Shown: positions 44,599-54,600, counted from the first letter of the stretch. The stretch: 64,000 nt of DNA from Caballeronia arvi (GCF_001544695.2 NZ_FCOM02000038.1:16624-80623); one strand, 5' to 3'. Numbers and translations: made by a program. Notes: a model not told the origin generated them from the letters alone.

Positions 44599-45432
44599 TT
44601 AGGCAGCGAGCTTGGCTTTCCGGCCTTTGCTCGCTTTTTTGACGGGCGTCGTCGGTGGCTCATAACCAAAGCGCGCCCATACGGCCGAGTCCAGCGCAAT
44701 CGGATTCGTGCGGCCCGTCGCGAGATTCACGAACACGCCCGAGAACGGCACCGTGCCGGTACGAAACATGGTCCAGAGCATGTTGAATGCTTGGACCGCG
44801 ATGGCCTGATTGATGACCAGCGACTGCTTGCGCAGCGCCTCTGCCATCGAGCAGGACGGTGTGTCGTCTTTCGCATCGAGCTTCGCGTTGATGAGTTCCG
44901 GGAACAACTCGCCGACGTGCGGGAGGCGTTCCGGATTCTTCTTTGTGTAACTCTTGCTGCAGACCTGCCCCAACACGATCTGACCGCGATCGGTATCGTT
45001 GCCACAGTCAAGGTAGTAGACGCCCGAGCGCTCCGCCGCGCGAACAATCGCATGCCTTGCGGCGCGCGTGTCCACGCAACCGATGACCAGATCGACGTTG
45101 TAGAGCGTCTCGCTCGCGCCGAAGCGCCGCGTCTGCGCTCGCCAGTCGGTTCCCATCAGCGTGTTCAGCCGATTGACGATGAGCGAGGCTTTGTACTCGC
45201 CCACATCGTTCGGATAAAAGCCCTGTCGGCCGACGTTGGTCGGACTGACCGTGTCGTCATCGAACACCATGCAGTCGATTCCGCCCGAGTGGCCGAGTTC
45301 GACCATCGCGTGATGCAAGCGCGCGAGGCTTGGAAGCACCGCGCTGCCTGTACCACCGGCGCCGACCACGACCACGTTCCAGGCGCGCTCGAGCATCCGC
45401 GAAGGAAGCGCGTGACGGATAGCTGTCGTCAT
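44599..45432 (-). CDS. PRTRC system ThiF family protein (E1-like)
   Basis: 277 residues. Rossmann-type nucleotide site VVVVGAGGTGSAVLPSLARL near the start, FDDDTVSPTNVGRQGF (acidic and Asn/Arg residues of E1/ThiF adenylation sites) near 66 and a possible catalytic Cys in DTPSCSMAEALRKQSLV. E1-like enzymes adenylate the C-terminus of ubiquitin-like proteins. AGGAGG precedes the ATG, which overlaps the PRTRC A stop. With B, C and A it forms a predicted conjugation set. Confidence 0.9.
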   Translation of the reverse strand: MTTAIRHALPSRMLERAWNVVVVGAGGTGSAVLPSLARLHHAMVELGHSGGIDCMVFDDDTVSPTNVGRQGFYPNDVGEYKASLIVNRLNTLMGTDWRAQTRRFGASETLYNVDLVIGCVDTRAARHAIVRAAERSGVYYLDCGNDTDRGQIVLGQVCSKSYTKKNPERLPHVGELFPELINAKLDAKDDTPSCSMAEALRKQSLVINQAIAVQAFNMLWTMFRTGTVPFSGVFVNLATGRTNPIALDSAVWARFGYEPPTTPVKKASKGRKAKLAA

Positions 45433-46091
45433 GCGACCTCCTTCAGACGCGCGGACACGTACCAACTGCTTGGCACACGCTCGACGTCCTCGAAGATGCC
45501 TTTCGCGCACAGCCGCATGGCCATGCTCGGCACCGGCGAGGCACAGTTCCCAACGACGAAGGCGAACTTCGTCTCATGCCGGTCGTCTTCGTTGTCGGTC
45601 GACGAGAAAAACGCCGGATGCGCGCCGTGCGAGTGGCAGTCGATTACCCTCAGTTCATCGGGCGAAAGCGCCGGCCGCTCATATTTGAGCGAACCGGTCC
45701 CCTGTGCGAGAACCTTGACCGGAGCCAGGCGAAATTGCTGGGTCTGAACGTTCCAGACTACCCACGCGCCCGTTTCCAGCGGGTGTGCCGCGCGCGCCAT
45801 CTCGACGAACTCGCCGAGCAGATGCGGCGGCACAGATCCGCAGCGAAGCACCGTCGATTCGACCACCTGCCCGTACGGGATTGCGGTCGGAACAGAGTAA
45901 TGTGCGACGCGGCGCACGACCGACAGCCACGGCAGATCGATCTCGATAAACACACCGTTCTCACCAATGAGCAACCGCTCACCGGCCGCAGCCATCGGTG
46001 CCACCGGCTCACGCCGGGGAACCATCACGGTCGGGAAAGAGCGCTGAAGCGCAAGGTCACCGGCATTCAATTCACCAGCATTCATATTCAA
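45429..46091 (-). CDS. PRTRC system protein A (JAB/JAMM peptidase-like)
   Basis: 220 residues. The C-terminal half carries HSHGAHPAFFSSTDNEDD, matching the JAMM zinc motif H-S-H-x7-S-x2-D. JAB peptidases cleave ubiquitin-like tags; in this cassette it may process or remove PRTRC C. The gene overlaps its neighbours by four bases on both sides. Confidence 0.9.
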   Translation of the reverse strand: MNMNAGELNAGDLALQRSFPTVMVPRREPVAPMAAAGERLLIGENGVFIEIDLPWLSVVRRVAHYSVPTAIPYGQVVESTVLRCGSVPPHLLGEFVEMARAAHPLETGAWVVWNVQTQQFRLAPVKVLAQGTGSLKYERPALSPDELRVIDCHSHGAHPAFFSSTDNEDDRHETKFAFVVGNCASPVPSMAMRLCAKGIFEDVERVPSSWYVSARLKEVA

Positions 46092-46813
46092 GCTCCTTGT
46101 TTGCCGGTAATCAGCTCAGCGAGAGTAAGGTTCATGGGGACAAGCGCCTCTTTCGGGAAGTGCTCGCCAAACTTGCCGTCGAGCATTTCCTTCCAGAAGG
46201 CGAACTCGCCGTTGCGATGCGAAACGCGTTTGCCGCCGTGATTGGGGTGGGTGAACGCGGACTCGAAGAATCCGCTCTCCCAGCCTGCGATCGAAGCCAC
46301 ATCGACGCGCCGAGGAACCTGGGCCGAGCCGATGCAGATCTTTCCCCAATCCCAGGTGTTAAAGTAAGGCGGTTCGTGCAGCTTCGACTTAGGCGTTGGC
46401 CGGCTGGCCTCCTGCAGCGCGTACACGGAAAACCCGTTCGAAGCTGCGCGGAACACCAACCCCGGATGCGGCACGACCGCACTGCGCCGCCCGATCTCCG
46501 GACAGTCGAAGAAGACTCGACGCATCGCCGGTCTGCACCACCACATCACCGCATGCTGCGACACGGACAGCACCGTCTCAGGCAGAAACTCCGCCGGCGC
46601 CGCCGCATGCTCTGCCAGCTCGCGCAGGCAATCGAACAGCGCCTTGCGTTCGATCGGCCGACCCGCTCCGATCGTCGCCCGATCGCCTTTGCCTTGCAGC
46701 ACGGGATGAACGGTGCCGTAGACCGCACTGCGCTCTTCTCGGCCATACAACAAAATTGCGCTCGTCGCGGCGAGTTCGTCGACGCGATCCGAGCCGATAT
46801 CAAGCCCTTTCAT
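46088..46813 (-). CDS. PRTRC system protein B (E2-like fold predicted)
   Basis: 241 residues. The FNTWDWGKICIGSAQVP segment near residue 165 carries the cysteine expected at the active site of the prokaryotic E2-D family to which PRTRC B has been assigned. GGAG lies 7 bases before the ATG at 46813. If it is an E2-like carrier, it would accept the ubiquitin-like protein from ThiF; not proven for this family. Confidence 0.85.
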   Translation of the reverse strand: MKGLDIGSDRVDELAATSAILLYGREERSAVYGTVHPVLQGKGDRATIGAGRPIERKALFDCLRELAEHAAAPAEFLPETVLSVSQHAVMWWCRPAMRRVFFDCPEIGRRSAVVPHPGLVFRAASNGFSVYALQEASRPTPKSKLHEPPYFNTWDWGKICIGSAQVPRRVDVASIAGWESGFFESAFTHPNHGGKRVSHRNGEFAFWKEMLDGKFGEHFPKEALVPMNLTLAELITGKQGA

Positions 46814-46829
46814 ATGTAAGCTCCAGGTT

Positions 46830-47978
46830 TTATGCCGCGAGCGACGCGATGACGCGATCGAGTTGGCCAATAATGGAAAGTCCCATGGCCCAGTCCGCGT
46901 ACTGCTTGCGGATGGCGTCAGGGGAAGAGGCAAACGGCACGAAGCCGTAGTACGTGGTGCCGTCGCCGACGCTGGACAGATACTCGTAGTGCGAATCGAG
47001 CAACTCGCCGACGCGTCTGTCGTTTTGAACCGTCAAGGTCGCCGCCGCATACGCGCAGCGCGGCTGATAAGCGCAGTTGAACAGCTGACTCTTACTCGCT
47101 TGGCGAAGCATCACACTTAGCCTTTCGAGTTCGCGGCAGACACGACGGGTTGAACCATAAGTGAGCCGCTGGAGCCGACGCAGCGTAGCAACGCTAAGCG
47201 GGTGCTTATGCACAAGCTTTTGCCTACCGCCACGCGAGCGCTTACAACGAAAGACATCCATGTCATCTGGACAAAGCTCGGCGCGCACGACGGAAGGAAG
47301 GTAATGCTCGATCTCCCCCTCGTCGTCGCCGAATCGTTCCGTCATGCACTCGCGTGCTTCTTCGTCGGTCGCGGCCGGATCGCCCTCCCAAAACCAGGAA
47401 GAGAAGTCGCACAGAAACTCGTCCGGCGTGCGAATCCAGACCGTACGGCTGGCAGCTCGATTGATCAGCAGCATCGCGGTGGTCACCAGCCGCGGATGTA
47501 CCTTCCTAAGTGCGGCCGCTCGTGAGCCGAATTCCAGGATGTTTTCGCCGGTGATCTCGATGCCGAGATAGAGAGGCGAGGAAGGCTCAAAATCGACACC
47601 ATCCTCTTGATACTGCGCCACCTCCCGAACCGCGGCCACGTCGCACAGCACGAAATCGAAGTCCAGACACTTCCACTTCGACGTGTGACGCCTAGCCCAC
47701 GCAAAAAATCCGTGAGCGAGCGCGTCGCCCGCTCCCTTGAATTCGGGAACATCGCGTGCCTGAAGGACGCCCGAGTCGAACTGGGCGGCAATCAGACCCG
47801 CGACATCTTTCTCTGCGTTCCAGAGCAGATCAGCGCGCGTATGAACATCGGAGCCGATGGCCGGCAAGCTCAGAAAATCATGGGCAGGTCGACGTCGGGC
47901 AGCGCGATTGCATCGCGATTGCCATGATTCTCCTGCGACAGCGACCTCTGCACCAGACGAACGAGGATCGAAGAGCAT
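46830..47978 (-). CDS. PRTRC system protein F
   Basis: 382 residues; the body from about residue 36 (LSLPAIGSDVHTRADLL) to the end is coherent, with EDGVDFEPSSPLYLGIEITGENILEF and YYGFVPFASSPDAIRKQYADWAMG as recognisable PRTRC F features. ATG 47978 has AGGAG 8 bases upstream. The first 35 residues are arginine-rich and look out of frame, whereas the overlapping 71-residue frame reads DVDLPMIF just there. One extra T in the run near 47880 would join them. The true start is uncertain. Confidence 0.8.
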   Translation of the reverse strand: MLFDPRSSGAEVAVAGESWQSRCNRAARRRPAHDFLSLPAIGSDVHTRADLLWNAEKDVAGLIAAQFDSGVLQARDVPEFKGAGDALAHGFFAWARRHTSKWKCLDFDFVLCDVAAVREVAQYQEDGVDFEPSSPLYLGIEITGENILEFGSRAAALRKVHPRLVTTAMLLINRAASRTVWIRTPDEFLCDFSSWFWEGDPAATDEEARECMTERFGDDEGEIEHYLPSVVRAELCPDDMDVFRCKRSRGGRQKLVHKHPLSVATLRRLQRLTYGSTRRVCRELERLSVMLRQASKSQLFNCAYQPRCAYAAATLTVQNDRRVGELLDSHYEYLSSVGDGTTYYGFVPFASSPDAIRKQYADWAMGLSIIGQLDRVIASLAA

Positions 47979-48085
47979 TGCTCTATCTCCTTGTCATGAA
48001 AAAAAACCACCCTGTCGGGCGGCTGCTGATGTGAAACGGCCAAGTCCGGATCGGACAAGGCCTTGAGCAAATCGCGCTTACGCAT
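47870..48085 (-). CDS. Small hypothetical protein between PRTRC C and F
   Basis: 71 residues starting inside the end of PRTRC C (MRKRDLLKALSDPDL) and ending ALPDVDLPMIF, overlapping the 5' part of PRTRC F by 109 bases. Its reading looks more natural than the start of F over the shared stretch. It is either a separate overlapping gene or the true N-terminus of F cut off by a one-base loss. Confidence 0.45.
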   Translation of the reverse strand: MRKRDLLKALSDPDLAVSHQQPPDRVVFFHDKEIEQCSSILVRLVQRSLSQENHGNRDAIALPDVDLPMIF

Positions 48086-48326
48086 GGATGGCTTCGGGAT
48101 GCATGTCAAACTGAGCAGCACCCTTGGCACCCGCCGCGCGCACGAACGTGAAGCGCATTACCTCGCCTTCCGTCGTCGGGCCATCGATTGCTGCGGTCGT
48201 CAACTCCGGATACTGCGCGCAGTAGAGATCGCGAACTTCGTCGGGCGAAAACGTCGCGCCCGGATCGGGGAATGTGACGCCGTTGTAGACAAACTCGCGC
48301 GTGAGCTTTGCGACTGAAATGGACAT
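48078..48326 (-). CDS. PRTRC system protein C (ubiquitin-like predicted)
   Basis: 82 residues, beginning SISVAKLTREFVYNGVTFPDPG and containing FSPDEVRDLYCAQYPELTTA, the PRTRC C signature. The family is assigned to a prokaryotic ubiquitin-like (beta-grasp) group. The C-terminus ends HPEAIHA and shows no GG, so processing, if any, would be unusual. AAGGAG lies 5 bases before the ATG. Confidence 0.85.
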   Translation of the reverse strand: MSISVAKLTREFVYNGVTFPDPGATFSPDEVRDLYCAQYPELTTAAIDGPTTEGEVMRFTFVRAAGAKGAAQFDMHPEAIHA

Positions 48327-48335
48327 GACGGCTCC

Positions 48336-48824
48336 TTAATCGAAAAGCGATGCGAGGTTGGTTCCCGTGCTGGCCGGTTCAGTCGATGCCGAGGTAACCG
48401 CAGACGAATCGGCAGGAGCGGTGCTTTGCTCTTGCGCGTTCTCGTCGGTGTCGCCGTTGTCATCGTCATCGCCGTCGCCTTCACTCGATCTACCGGACAC
48501 CGGCGAAGCGGTCTTGCTGCTGCCCTTCGCGAGCGTCTTGGTCGCCTTGGCGACTTGCGTCGTCTTGGCGGCTTCGAGAATCGCGGTGGTCGCAGCAACT
48601 TGCTCGGCCAGCGATGCATGCGCGCCCGTGTAAGCGGCAAGCGCATCGGCGAAGCCCGCATCGAGCTCGCCCGCCGAGGCGGTGAGCGCGAGCGGTTGCA
48701 GCATGGCCGCATCCTTCGCCGTGCCTTGCGGCATGACCCAGACGACCATCTCTTCGCCCTTCATTTGCAGCGACAGCGTGAGCTTTGCGCAATTGCGCAG
48801 AAGCGATTCAATGGCTACGAACAT
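48336..48824 (-). CDS. PRTRC system protein E
   Basis: 162 residues. Beta-rich N-terminal domain with LTLSLQMKGEEMVVWVMPQG, followed by LQPLALTASAGELD and a disordered acidic tail. This is the PRTRC E pattern; function unknown. AGGAG lies 6 bases before the ATG. A leader hairpin and a partial GCATCGACC element lie upstream. Confidence 0.85.
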   Translation of the reverse strand: MFVAIESLLRNCAKLTLSLQMKGEEMVVWVMPQGTAKDAAMLQPLALTASAGELDAGFADALAAYTGAHASLAEQVAATTAILEAAKTTQVAKATKTLAKGSSKTASPVSGRSSEGDGDDDDNGDTDENAQEQSTAPADSSAVTSASTEPASTGTNLASLFD

Positions 48825-48847
48825 GGAAAACTCCTGAGAAAAATGAA

Positions 48848-48867
48848 AGACCGCCCGAAGGCGGTCT
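48848..48867 (-). promoter_or_regulatory. Leader hairpin before PRTRC E
   Basis: agaccgcc/ggcggtct stem followed by TTCATTTTTCT and AGGAG. Confidence 0.6.
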
Positions 48868-48886
48868 GCAATGGAATGGAACTGCC

Positions 48887-48901
48887 GGTCGATGCGCATT
48901 G
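48887..48901 (-). promoter_or_regulatory. Partial GCATCGACC element
   Basis: AATGCGCATCGACC on the minus strand, but the 5' half of the stem is not adjacent; a matching GCGC lies about 30 bases upstream. TATCGG precedes it. A diverged copy of the family. Confidence 0.35.
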
Positions 48902-48926
48902 CCCCGATACAACGGAGGCTGCGCGC

Positions 48927-50612
48927 TTAATACTTGAGCACTTTCGGAATCTTCCCCGTGTAGTCGAAGTCTTTGACGGCCAGGAGCGCGTCGATGACTT
49001 CGGACTTAGACTTGCCGAAAACCTTCTTGAAGTTCTCGCCGAGCGCGGCACGAATACCGAGTTCATCCGCGATCACCATCATTTCGGACTTCGTGATCAG
49101 TTCCAGAAACTCCTTGCAGAGCTTCCAGTGCATCGTAAGATCAAGAACATGGTGCTTGCACAGACGCGTCAGGTACTGAACGTCGAGCCCTTGAATTGCC
49201 GCAACGGTCACGCCGGTTACGGCATGCGCGAGTTGCGCATCGTCAGCAACGGCCGTAGCGGCAGCGGCTTTCGTGAGATCCGTCGCCGGAATCTGCTCCT
49301 GCGTGAGCTTTTCCCAGATGCCCGAGAGCGTCTTTTGATCGACGCAACGCATCTGATCGGACAGCGCGATCGCGACGAGATATCGCTGAGCCAGCGCGGC
49401 ATCCGCGCCTACCTCACGGCGAAGCGCCTTACGCCACAACGCCACGCGATAAGCCTTGATTTTGTCCGACTCGGAGACGACCGTCACGGAGGCATTGGCG
49501 CCCGTGGCTTTCGCGTCCGATGCAGAGATCGGAGCCGCTTTACCACTGGACTTGCCAGTCGCCGCACCCGACTGTGAATTCGAATCAGGCACCGGCTGCG
49601 TCGCAGCTTTGACGGCCTGCAAATGCGCCGCCACCTTCTTCATGTTGCAGACTGTATCGAAGCACTGGCCCTTGTAGACCTTGCCGATCGAATCAGGCAG
49701 CGCACTCACTGCCGCGCCGTAGTTCTGGCACGCGTGACACGCCTTCGCCTGCTCTTCGCCCACGCCTTTCGGACCGTCGACCGAGAGTTGCACGCGCGTG
49801 TGGTTGTCGCCCGCACGCACGATACGCACGACCGGATATTCGTCGCGCAGGCCGGTGGCCGTCGCGTCGAGCATCTTTTCGGTCTTCTCGTTGTAGCAGG
49901 TGCGGTTGGTGCAGTTTCCCGTACCAATGGATTCGCCGAACATCTCACCCTGAGTCGACGAGTTGTGCGGGCATCCGGCGCAGTCAGCCTTGTCGAAGAT
50001 GGCCGCCGCCAACGAACAGGCGATCTGTTCGATGGTTTTCTTGACCTCCGCGACCGACTTGCTTTCCTTCACGATCACCGGCAGCAGCCTGTCCTGCGTC
50101 TCTTTGGGGAGCGCCGCCAGCAACTCGGCGTGACCCAGCAGGATCTGGCGCGTGCTCAACGCATCGAGCACGGCCGTGCTGCAGTTCATCAGTGCAAGGC
50201 GTTTGTCGAGCGTCGCGCGCGACCAGCCGAAGATACGCGCGACTTCGTCACGATCGCCTTTGCACAGCCCGACTTGCTCGGCTGCAGCGATCGCTTCTTC
50301 CGCCGGCGACATATCGGCGCGCTGGATATTCTCGATGATGGCCAACTGCTTGGCTTCGGCTTCATCGATCTCCCGGACAACGACAGGGATCTCGTAGTCG
50401 TTGCCGTGCGCCGCAAGTGCTGCCTTGTATCTGCGGCCGCCGGCGACGAGGGCATAACCACCATCAGCGAGCGTTCGCACGATGACGGGCTGAATGACGC
50501 CTTTCTCGCGCACGGACGCGGTGAGCTCTTCCATCTCCGCAGGATCGAAATACTTGCGGGGATTGACGTTGACCTGAATGTGCTTGAGAGCGAGTGTAGG
50601 TTGTTGTTGCAT
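48927..50612 (-). CDS. parB: PRTRC system ParB family protein
   Basis: 561 residues. N-terminal ParB/Srx-type domain (NPRKYFD, VIQPVIVRTL, YALVAGGRRYKAA, IIENIQRADMSPAEEA), a helix-turn-helix region (FGWSRATLDKRL) and a long C-terminal half with paired cysteines (CAGCPHNS near 214, CTNRTCYN near 236, CHACQNYG near 289, CFDTVCNMK near 315), probably zinc-binding. It should bind DNA, perhaps in partition; no ParA is encoded here. It heads the PRTRC operon with a strong leader hairpin and a GCATCGAC promoter element. Confidence 0.9.
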   Translation of the reverse strand: MQQQPTLALKHIQVNVNPRKYFDPAEMEELTASVREKGVIQPVIVRTLADGGYALVAGGRRYKAALAAHGNDYEIPVVVREIDEAEAKQLAIIENIQRADMSPAEEAIAAAEQVGLCKGDRDEVARIFGWSRATLDKRLALMNCSTAVLDALSTRQILLGHAELLAALPKETQDRLLPVIVKESKSVAEVKKTIEQIACSLAAAIFDKADCAGCPHNSSTQGEMFGESIGTGNCTNRTCYNEKTEKMLDATATGLRDEYPVVRIVRAGDNHTRVQLSVDGPKGVGEEQAKACHACQNYGAAVSALPDSIGKVYKGQCFDTVCNMKKVAAHLQAVKAATQPVPDSNSQSGAATGKSSGKAAPISASDAKATGANASVTVVSESDKIKAYRVALWRKALRREVGADAALAQRYLVAIALSDQMRCVDQKTLSGIWEKLTQEQIPATDLTKAAAATAVADDAQLAHAVTGVTVAAIQGLDVQYLTRLCKHHVLDLTMHWKLCKEFLELITKSEMMVIADELGIRAALGENFKKVFGKSKSEVIDALLAVKDFDYTGKIPKVLKY

Positions 50613-50628
50613 TGCAGGGCTCCAAGGA

Positions 50629-50657
50629 GGGAACCTGCCCCTTCGGGAGTGGTTCCC
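50629..50657 (-). promoter_or_regulatory. Nested leader hairpin before ParB
   Basis: gggaacc/ggttccc outer stem with inner ccc/ggg, then TC-rich bases and TTGGAGC before the start. Confidence 0.6.
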
Positions 50658-50695
50658 AAAGGGTTGAACAACGTGGGCCGACGAAAGTCAGCGGT

Positions 50696-50720
50696 GAGTC
50701 GATGCGTCAGAGACGCGGTG
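50696..50720 (-). promoter_or_regulatory. GCATCGAC operator/leader hairpin with -10-like box
   Basis: GCGTC-tct-GACGC followed by ATCGACTC; TATCGT stands about 10 bases before the stem on the minus strand. Likely promoter of the PRTRC operon. Confidence 0.55.
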
Positions 50721-50828
50721 ATGACGCAACGATAGCGGTTTACCTTGCGCGAACGCTCGATAAAGCTCGCAAAATCATGCCGCCTTAAATCGCGAATGAT
50801 CGCTTTTCCGAAATCTTCACGCCTCTTC

Positions 50829-51215
50829 CTACATTTTCTCCGTGGGGTACCGGTCAAGAACCTTGATGAGATCTTCCGGTACCCGCCACTCGCGCATGAA
50901 AGCCTTCGCTCGGACCACAATCACGAACGATAGCGCCACAGCCGCCACCGCGAAAAAGATCCCGAGTCCGGGGATGCCGTAGCGAATCCATGGCGAACTG
51001 AAAAACGCAGGATCAGTATGATCGATCTCCGAAAACATGCCGCTCATGCCGGCAACACCTGCGACAATCACCGCAAGAAACACCGCGCTCATCTGCAACT
51101 TTCGTTGTTGGCTGCGAGCTTCGCGGTACAGCGCGATCGCCGCCCATTGTTCTTTAGAGAAAGCTTTGAGATCAACCTTTCGGGGGTCGAACTGAGAGTA
51201 GTCGTTCAAGGTCAT
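50829..51215 (-). CDS. Two-span membrane protein
   Basis: 128 residues with spans near 43-60 and 79-103, cytoplasmic ends. No family recognised. It stands between the methyltransferase-helicase operon and the PRTRC promoter. In the 188-base gap upstream (51216-51403) I see only the terminator at 51331. Confidence 0.5.
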   Translation of the reverse strand: MTLNDYSQFDPRKVDLKAFSKEQWAAIALYREARSQQRKLQMSAVFLAVIVAGVAGMSGMFSEIDHTDPAFFSSPWIRYGIPGLGIFFAVAAVALSFVIVVRAKAFMREWRVPEDLIKVLDRYPTEKM

Positions 51216-51330
51216 CTGTGAGTTATTCCGCTGTCGAGACGGCGTCCAGGCTTCGTTTCTGACCGGGGCGCCGAATACGCCCCCCGGCTACGAATTGTGC
51301 CATCCGGCTACCTCTTCCGAACGTGGGCTT

Positions 51331-51356
51331 AAAAAACCCGGCTACAAAGCCGGGCT
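51331..51356 (-). terminator. Intrinsic terminator
   Basis: cccggct/agccggg stem followed by six T on the minus strand, after the 51404 gene. Confidence 0.7.
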
Positions 51357-51403
51357 GGATTAAAGGGATGAGGTCAAGCGGCATCCGAAGACGCCGCCGT
51401 CCA

Positions 51404-51649
51404 TCACGCAGTCACCGCGATGGGCATCGCCAGCGGCCGCGACAGGAGCGTCGTGACCGCACCCGCCAGCGTCCACTCGCCGAACTGCTGCTCGTGGCTC
51501 TCATGCACGAGCCGGTCCAGGCACACTACTTCGACGCCATCAACCGAAACCTTGCCGAGAACCTTCGCCATGACAGCGCGGTTCGAGCCTTCGCGTTTGA
51601 CCGTCACGACGTCCTCGCCGACCAATACAGATACCTTCGAGTCTTTCAC
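51404..51649 (-). CDS. Hypothetical protein coupled to the methyltransferase-helicase
   Basis: 81 residues, beta-rich (KVSVLVGEDVVTVKREG). The ATG overlaps the stop of the large gene (ATGA). It may be a small accessory subunit. No family recognised. Confidence 0.5.
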   Translation of the reverse strand: MKDSKVSVLVGEDVVTVKREGSNRAVMAKVLGKVSVDGVEVVCLDRLVHESHEQQFGEWTLAGAVTTLLSRPLAMPIAVTA

Positions 51650-54600
51650 GCAGCCTCCTTCAGAAGTTTGCGCATGTCGCCCGCCGTACTATCGGCGAGC
51701 AATGCGAGATCATCGACAAAGCGATCCAGCAACGAGTCCATGTGCAGGAACGTCGCGTCGTCGAGCTCCGGCGTCGCCCAGTCCAGTCCTGCCTGCGTCG
51801 CATCACGTTTGTGCGCGACCATCTGGTCCTGATACTCGTCGATGCTGCCGGGCAAGTGGAAATACAGCACCTTCAGCACCCCCTTCCGGTTCCAGCGCAG
51901 CGCGCGCCGCATCGCCTGATACTCGATGCGCCACGTCCACGACCGGTCGTAGAAGAGGATGTAGTCGGCGTTGGGCAGGTTGTAGCCGGCGCGGCCCGAT
52001 GCCTTGGTCGCCATCAGACCCGTTGCCAACCCCGTCAGGAATCGTTTGTCCTTATCGGCCACGCGACGCTTGATCGGGATCTCGCCATGAAACGGCACCG
52101 TCTGAACGCCGTGCGAATCGAGTTCGCGCGCGAGCAGATCGAGTACGCCCGGATTCTCGGCAAACACAATGGCTTGCTTGCCTTCCGCCGCGATCGCCCG
52201 CATGCGCTCAATCACCGCGCGTTGCTTGCTCGTCAGCCCACCCACGTGCTCGACGCCCTCCATGCCGAACTGCGGAAAGTTGGCAGCGAAATGCACGGCA
52301 CGAATGCGAGCCAGGATCGTCACGAGGTTGCACGCCTTTTTGTCATCGCGCGAATCGCGGTACCAGTCGGCGAACTCGTCAGCAGCACGCAGATACGCGG
52401 CCAGATGCCCGCGATCCCATTCGACCGTTTCCACCTCGAATTCGGGTGGTTCGATTTGGATGTAGCGCGACACCTCCGGCTCAGCGACAAGCCTGCGCTT
52501 GATGTGCGGGGCCAACATCGCCCGGTACCGATGCAGGTTGCCGATCTTCGGCACTTCGCGCTTCGCCCCATCTTGCAGGCTCTCCGCAAACTGCCACGTC
52601 ACCCACTCCAGCACCACGAAGTCATCCCTGAATCGATCGACGCCGCGCATCGCGTACTCCACCGAGTTGATCCAGTTCTGCTCCAGGTAGCCGACGCGGT
52701 AGCCATAGGGTTGTGCCGCGGTTCCGTCACCACTCGAGAACGCAATCAAACCGAACGCGTCCCTGGGGTAATTCGGGATCGGCGACCCTGTAAGCACGAA
52801 ACGCCGCCTCGCCGAGAGTTCCCAAAGCGCGCGGCTCTGATCGCTCGTCGGATTGGCGAGACGTTCGCCCTCGTCGGCAACCAGCAGGCCGATCCGACGA
52901 CGAAGCCGGTGCGCATAGGTCACGCGTGCTGAAACCGACTTGTCGACGGGCATCCGCAGCCGCTCGTAGGCGATCAGATTGAACTGTCGCAAATCGGTCA
53001 GGTCCGCCGCGGACTCGATCACCTTCACCTGCTCCGCTGCGATCGGCAACTGCGCGATCTCGTTGAGCATCTCGGCAATCAGGCGGGACTCGACAACGAT
53101 GAGACCGTGCTTGACGCACGACACGAGGATCAGCGCCAACGCGAGCCGCGACTTGCCGCAACCTTGCTCCCAGGCGACCACGCAACCGGTGGGCTTCAGC
53201 AACGTCTCGACCAGATCGTCGACCTGAAACTCCCAGTCGAGCCATCGATCGACGCCAAGCGACTTCACGCGCGAGCGCAATGCAGCCGCTTGGTCGGGAA
53301 AGCGCGCGCACAATCCTTCGTGCACCACTTCCCACCCTTCGCTCACGTTCTCCACCGCGAACCGCGCGTTGAGCTCGTCGACCGACAGGTGATACGGCAC
53401 GCCATGCAGCGCGTACCAATATCGTCCGTCGTCAACCCGTTCAAACTGGACAGCATCGCCCGCCTTGATGAGCGGACTTGCCCATCGCGTCGCATCGACC
53501 TTGTGGGTCTCCTTCGCCGTGCCGCTCACCACGTCCCGCGACCCCGCTCCGGTGGTCCATGCAACATGCCGCAGCGGTATTGCCTGCCGCACGCTGCGCC
53601 GCATGCGTCTGCGGAAGTGCTCCATGAAGCCCGGCGCCAGTTGCGGCTCGCCGCCGACACTGCGAATCCGTGTGAGCAGTTGATCGAACGCGGCAACCGG
53701 ATCGTCCTGTACCAGATACGTTTCCATATCCAGTAAGCCCTGTCCTGAATAGCGAAAGCCGCGCGGCAGTCGATGACCGCCCCGAGAGTAGATCCGCTTC
53801 ACGAAAACCGCATTCAGCACCATCGCTTCGTTGAAACCACAAGCGAAGCCGAGGCGAATGCGTCTACCGTCGTGCGAGATCATCACCGACTTGTCGCCGG
53901 TGACCGCGCGCGTGATGAAGGGCTTGCTGTCATCCAGCTTCTGCAACCGCAGGCGTGGCTCCCCGAAAGAGCGATCCTCGAAATGAAGCCCGAGATCCGG
54001 TCCCGGCTTCGAGAGATCGTCAACGAGGACGCGAACGAAATCTGACGGGCGCATCCGATAGCGATCGAAGACGACCACCGCCGTGCGAACGTTAGCGCCC
54101 TCGAGCTTGAACGCGTCGGGCGGCAGCTCGAATATGCCGGCCGCACGGCGCTTGAGCGTGTCGCCCTGTTCACCCGAGACCATGGCCTCGGCCGTGGTGA
54201 TCGGAAGCAAGGCTACGACGATGTTTGCCGCCTCCAGCGCCTGATGCACGCTGTAGTCATGGCTCAATGCACTAGTATTGGCACCGTATCTGCCCCACGT
54301 CGTGCATTCGAGCGGCTGCAGGTGCGGCGACTCGAGGTGCATCGAAAACGGCGGATTGATGAGCGCGATATCGAAGCGCGTCGGATGAATGTCTTCCATG
54401 CCGGCTTGCCGGAACTCGCATTCGAACCCAGCCTCCTCGAACACCGTTTGACCCTGCTGGATCACATCGGCATGCACGTCAATGCCGTACACGGCGTGAC
54501 GTTCCGGATCCGCATACTGCAGCAGCCGCCCCGAGCCCACCGAGTTGTCGAGCAGACGAATACGGCGCTTGATGTGCCAGCCGCTCACGAAGCTCCACAT

